This document shows positions 60,539 through 64,000 of a DNA stretch of 64,000 nt, piece after piece. The DNA lies in assembly GCA_015061285.1 (NCBI GenBank), contig SUWW01000003.1:1-64000 (forward strand), in the 5' to 3' direction. The position numbers were made by a program, and so were the translations under genes. Origin of the DNA: Bacteroidales bacterium. Its GTDB lineage: Bacteria; Bacteroidota; Bacteroidia; Bacteroidales; Marinilabiliaceae. Position 1 is the first letter of the stretch. Every line of letters begins with the position of its first letter. Under the pieces are notes generated by a model that saw only the letters and a list, made by a program, of their open reading frames with translations, ran no database searches and was not told the origin of the DNA.

Positions 60539-62020
60539 TTAGAAAGATGAGAGCCAACGAAGCATTTCGCTTTGCCACTCTTTTTTGTAGTAGAATCCGT
60601 CGGAGAAGCCCCACCCATGTCCACCAACTGGATATGCATGAATGGTTGCCGACACTCCATTTTTGATGAGCGCTTCGGCGTACGACATAGCATTGATAGG
60701 CGGCACAAGGCCATCGTTAGTCGAGAAAAATATGAAGGCGCGCGATGTTTGAGGCGTGACGCGAAGTTGGTTGCTAAAGGCTGCTACTTGCTCATCGGTA
60801 GGATTTTCGCCAAGCAAATTGATGCGCGAACCTTTGTGGGTATTGGCCATATCCATAGTTATGACAGGATATAGCAAGATGTGAAAATCGGGTGCATCGG
60901 TAGTGAGGTGAGTTGCAGCGGTAGATGCTAAGTGTCCGCCAGCCGAACTTCCCATAATGCCCACTTTGGTGTAGCCGCCCCATTCGTTGGCATGGTCGCG
61001 CATGAATTGCAAAGCTTCGCGAGCATCGTTGAGGGGCACTTGCGAATTGCCTTGTGGCATGTGATATAGAAGCACGGCTGTGGTGAGTCCATTTTCGCTA
61101 AGCCAATGTGCTGGCTGTGTGCCTTCGTGTTCCGATGCTAAGAATCGGTAGCCGCCACCAGGACAAATTACAAGAGCTTTGTCTACTTTTTCTTGTGTAG
61201 CGCGGTAAACCATGAGCGTAGCACCACTTTTGAGGGTGTATTTAGTAGGAGTCAAATAGCGCCACAGGTTGTAAATAGGTGCTTCCCAAAGACGTGCGAG
61301 ACGAGCTATACCAGCTTTGTTGGGATGGAGATAGAATACTCCTGCGCGTCCATTCTCTGGTACGAAATAGGTTGTTGCATTGTCTTTGAATATGTCCCAA
61401 CCTTGAGTGTCGCCAAGAAGAACGCGTTTCTTGTCGTGTGCGCGATAATGCGACAAAACAACTCTCTCTACCGAATTTCTATAAGTATAGAGACGACGTT
61501 GTCCTTCAACGTGGTAGCGCGCTCCAGAGTTGTGCGTGTTAGGTGAATACCAAATAGGTTCGTTCACTATTACGTATGCCTTGTCGTAGCGAGCCAGCAA
61601 TGTATCTATTATGGTGATGAGGTTTGTTTCGTATTGCTCATTAGAGAGGGGCGCACCATTGGGACCTTCGATAGCACTATCGTTGGTGCCAAGTGTAATT
61701 ACAAACAGCAGTTGAGCATCTTTATTGCCGAAATTGTCGGCCGCATCAATAGCTTTTTTGAAATATTTGTTAGTCGTGGGAAGCCAATCGACGGTGGTAG
61801 CACCACTGACGCCAACATTTCTTATGTCCACGTTGCCCATGTCGGCATGAGTTCGCAGCAATTCTCCCACTTTTATGGGCGGTGCGTCAGTTTTAGGGTT
61901 TTCGGAGCAAGCTCCGTATGTAATACTATTGCCTATAAATACAATATTTAGCCCCGTTGGTTGAGCCATTAGTGTGGTTGCCGACAATATAAAAGCGGCG
62001 ATAATGATGATTATTCGCAT
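60539..62020 (-). CDS. Exported SGNH esterase fused to an alpha/beta-hydrolase esterase
   Basis: A 493-aa protein with signal MRIIIIIAAFILSATTLMAQ. Residues 23-235: SGNH hydrolase with block I IVFIGNSITYG (Ser), GATTVDW, block III TLGTNDS and block V FYLHPNKAGI (Asp-x-x-His region as LHPN). Residues 250-490: alpha/beta hydrolase of the acetyl-xylan-esterase type with ALVICPGGGYRFLASEHEGT, nucleophile in VGIMGSSAGGHLAS (G-x-S-x-G), TNDGLVP (Asp) and YPVGGHGWGFSDG (His). Both halves keep their catalytic residues, so it probably removes two kinds of ester groups from polysaccharides. Its first 10 bases overlap the end of mfd. Confidence 0.9.
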   Translation of the reverse strand: MRIIIIIAAFILSATTLMAQPTGLNIVFIGNSITYGACSENPKTDAPPIKVGELLRTHADMGNVDIRNVGVSGATTVDWLPTTNKYFKKAIDAADNFGNKDAQLLFVITLGTNDSAIEGPNGAPLSNEQYETNLITIIDTLLARYDKAYVIVNEPIWYSPNTHNSGARYHVEGQRRLYTYRNSVERVVLSHYRAHDKKRVLLGDTQGWDIFKDNATTYFVPENGRAGVFYLHPNKAGIARLARLWEAPIYNLWRYLTPTKYTLKSGATLMVYRATQEKVDKALVICPGGGYRFLASEHEGTQPAHWLSENGLTTAVLLYHMPQGNSQVPLNDAREALQFMRDHANEWGGYTKVGIMGSSAGGHLASTAATHLTTDAPDFHILLYPVITMDMANTHKGSRINLLGENPTDEQVAAFSNQLRVTPQTSRAFIFFSTNDGLVPPINAMSYAEALIKNGVSATIHAYPVGGHGWGFSDGFYYKKEWQSEMLRWLSSF

Positions 62021-64000
62021 GTTTCTAATTGTTTATTTTCGATGTTAGTAAGCAGAGCTGCTACTTCACACATAGACTGAAGTGTGGCGGCGAGACAAAG
62101 TTTGCCTTTTAGCTCTTTGAGTTTCACGCGTTTAGGATTCTGTTGAATCCAATTAATTATGTTGCTAAATGTAGCCGATTGGTAGAAAGCCGAATTTTGG
62201 TCGGATACAAAGTAGAGTAGTAATTGTTTGTTTTTGAATACAAGTTTCTCTATACCAAGTCGTTCGGCTGTCTTACGTATGCCTACGATATGCAAGAGTT
62301 GTTCGCTGACTTCAGGCAGAGGTCCGAATCGGTCGATTAGTTGAGCGCGGAATTTCTCAATCTCCTCGTTGCTATTGAGGTTGTCGAGAACTTTGTAGAG
62401 TTTTATACGCTCCGATATGCTACTTATGTATGTATCGGGGAATAGGAGCTCTTCGTCGGTATCGATTTGGCAATCAGCGACGTATAGTAGATTTGTGTCG
62501 TTTTGACCGCCTGCGCCATCTGCAAATACTTGTTGCGGGTCGTTTTGTCGGAGTTCAATGAGAGCTTCGTTCAAAATTTTTTGATATGTTTCGTAGCCTA
62601 TATCACTGATAAAACCAGATTGCTCGGCACCAAGCACATCACCCGCGCCACGAACATCGAGGTCTTGCATAGCTATGTTGAATCCACTGCCAAGATCCGA
62701 GAAGTCTTCGATGATTTTTAGTCGACGTCGGGCTTCTTGGGTGAGAGTGGAGAGTGGCGGTGCAAAAAGGTAGCAAAAGGCTTTTACGTTGCTTCGTCCT
62801 ACGCGTCCACGTAGTTGATGGAGCTCGCTAAGACCAAACTGATGCGCGTTGTTTATAATTATAGTGTTGGCATTAGGTATGTCGAGTCCCGATTCGATGA
62901 TGGTGGTGGCAAGTAGCACATCGTATTGACCATCTATGAAATCGAGCATTATGCTTTCGAGTTCCGTACCGTCCATTTGCCCATGAGCCACTACGGTGCG
63001 TACATCAGGAAGTAGATTATTTACAATGCGCTGGAGTTCGTAGAGATGCGACACGCGATTGTTTATAATGAACACTTGACCGCCGCGTTCAATTTCATTT
63101 TGTATGGCAAAACGAATAGAATCTTCGCTAAATGTTTCAATATGAGTCTCAATTGGCTGACGGTTGGCTGGTGGTGTTGTAAGTACGCTCAAGTCGCGTG
63201 CTCCCATAAGAGAGAATTGTAAGGTGCGAGGAATAGGCGTAGCGGTGAGAGTGAGAGTGTCGACATTGAGTTTGAGAGAACGGAGTTTCTCTTTTACGCC
63301 CACGCCGAAACGTTGCTCTTCGTCTATTATAAGTAGACCTAAATCTTTGAATTTTACGTCTTTACCTATCACTCTGTGCGTACCAATTATAATATCTACA
63401 TCGCCAGCTTCAAGGCGTTTCAATATGGCTCGAACTTCGCTTGGTTTACGCATACGGCTTACATATTCAACCTTACAAGGCAACCCTTTCAGGCGCGCCG
63501 AAAATGTATTGTAGTGTTGAAACGCAAGTACTGTGGTAGGCACAAGCACAGCCACTTGTTTGCTATCGCACACAGCCTTGAATGCTGCTCTAATGGCAAG
63601 TTCCGTTTTGCCAAAGCCTACATCGCCACAAACGAGGCGGTCCATAGGGACATCGCGTTCCATGTCGGCCTTTATCATTTGCGTAGCTTTTTCTTGGTCG
63701 GGCGTGTCTTCATAGAAAAACGATGCTTCGAGCTCGTTTTGCAGATAGCTATCGGGCGAGAATGCAAATCCGCGTTCTTCTTGGCGTTGCGCGTAGAGTG
63801 CAATAAGTTCACGAGCAATATCCTTAACTCGGCTCTTAGCGCGCTCCTTCAGTTTGCTCCAATGTGCAGCACCAAGTTTATCGATTTTGGGCTCTACACC
63901 ATCTTTGCCTCGATATTTACTAATCTTATGGAGCGATTGCACATTCACAAAAAGAGTGTCGCCTTCGCGAAACGTTAGTCGTATGGCTTCAAATTTATGA
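62011..64000 (-). CDS. mfd: Transcription-repair coupling factor, C-terminal part
   Basis: Partial: the frame is open to the window end, so the UvrB-homology and RNA-polymerase-binding start is missing. About 663 residues are visible. They begin with EAIRLTFREGDTLFVNVQSL (the RID-domain end), then HKISKYRGKDG. Then come the DEXH translocase with Walker A CGDVGFGKTELAIRAAF, LLIIDEEQRFGVGVKEKLRS, LTLTATPIPRTLQFSLMGAR, LATTIIESGLDIPNANTIII, QLRGRVGRSNVKAFCYL, and finally the TRCF C-terminal domain. It removes stalled RNA polymerase and recruits UvrA. Followed with overlap by the esterase fusion. Confidence 0.97.
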   Translation of the reverse strand, partial: HKFEAIRLTFREGDTLFVNVQSLHKISKYRGKDGVEPKIDKLGAAHWSKLKERAKSRVKDIARELIALYAQRQEERGFAFSPDSYLQNELEASFFYEDTPDQEKATQMIKADMERDVPMDRLVCGDVGFGKTELAIRAAFKAVCDSKQVAVLVPTTVLAFQHYNTFSARLKGLPCKVEYVSRMRKPSEVRAILKRLEAGDVDIIIGTHRVIGKDVKFKDLGLLIIDEEQRFGVGVKEKLRSLKLNVDTLTLTATPIPRTLQFSLMGARDLSVLTTPPANRQPIETHIETFSEDSIRFAIQNEIERGGQVFIINNRVSHLYELQRIVNNLLPDVRTVVAHGQMDGTELESIMLDFIDGQYDVLLATTIIESGLDIPNANTIIINNAHQFGLSELHQLRGRVGRSNVKAFCYLFAPPLSTLTQEARRRLKIIEDFSDLGSGFNIAMQDLDVRGAGDVLGAEQSGFISDIGYETYQKILNEALIELRQNDPQQVFADGAGGQNDTNLLYVADCQIDTDEELLFPDTYISSISERIKLYKVLDNLNSNEEIEKFRAQLIDRFGPLPEVSEQLLHIVGIRKTAERLGIEKLVFKNKQLLLYFVSDQNSAFYQSATFSNIINWIQQNPKRVKLKELKGKLCLAATLQSMCEVAALLTNIENKQLETCE

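Noticed and set aside
1-64000. CRISPR arrays, tRNA genes, intact insertion sequences or integrases
   Set aside because: No regularly spaced direct repeats, no cloverleaf with a T-psi-C arm, and no transposase or integrase motifs were found by eye. The only repeats are those listed.

Overview
The window reads as a chromosome segment of a Bacteroidales-type member of the Bacteroidota. The evidence is the -7 box TAnnTTTG (sometimes with a TTG about 19 nt upstream), the near absence of Shine-Dalgarno sites, many family-typical proteins (DUF4270, DUF4831, DUF4491, DUF4112, FloA, LytS/LytTR pairs, SPII lipoproteins) and a periplasmic-propeller sensor kinase. No species can be named from the sequence alone.

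Region 1 (1 to about 10,860) is an accessory island. It begins directly after the 3' end of a 5S rRNA gene and its terminator and ends where core metabolic genes begin. It holds a broken lipoprotein gene, the tail of an XRE-type regulator, a WYL-domain regulator, and an unusual two-gene unit. The first gene of that unit fuses a degenerate N6-adenine methyltransferase-like domain, an HsdS-like target-recognition segment and a histidine-kinase-type DHp/HATPase module. The second gene, overlapping it by 23 bp, encodes a receiver-like protein with an unrecognised C-terminal domain. A one-helix membrane protein, a class II Fic protein and a field of decayed, tandemly duplicated small genes follow (a frameshifted retropepsin-like protease, 92-aa protein copies, and a Mu-like phage head-protein remnant). 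Two palindromes, TGTGCA-N7-TGCACA at 2051-2069 and 8582-8600, sit at identical distance from -7 boxes and replace the -33 element. They are good candidates for sites of the WYL regulator. I regard the WYL / methylase-S-kinase / receiver module as a candidate undescribed phosphorelay defence system.

Region 2 (10,861-23,109) carries an oxidoreductase/alcohol dehydrogenase/nitroreductase operon, a RhuM-family gene behind a structured intergenic segment, an acetate:succinyl-CoA transferase, an OmpH/Skp-like lipoprotein, an RlmL-type RNA methyltransferase, an outer-membrane protein, an MltD-type transglycosylase and a LytS/LytTR two-component pair.

Region 3 (23,247-36,659) has a Kelch lipoprotein, an outer-membrane protein and a DUF4270 lipoprotein in one minus-strand cluster. 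It continues with a NUDIX hydrolase, a large propeller sensor kinase, a methyltransferase, DprA, an acyltransferase, VanZ, PanD and PanC.

Region 4 (36,850-49,665) has a clan GH-A glycosidase, a lipoprotein, DUF4112, FloA and then a plus-strand run. That run is Maf, an AmgK-like kinase fused to a RapZ C-terminal domain, a MurU-like nucleotidyltransferase, an M23 peptidase, a TPR protein and a Pif1-like helicase with TPRs. The kinase/nucleotidyltransferase/M23 set points to cell-wall sugar salvage and wall remodelling.

Region 5 (49,672-64,000) is mostly minus strand: PepD, DUF4831, UvrB, an outer-membrane protein, a DASS transporter, DUF4491, QueE, QueC, a secreted protein, an SGNH/alpha-beta hydrolase fusion and Mfd (cut by the window end). 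MurB is on the plus strand. Many start codons were moved downstream of the longest open frame because of signal peptides or promoter boxes; this is said in each entry.
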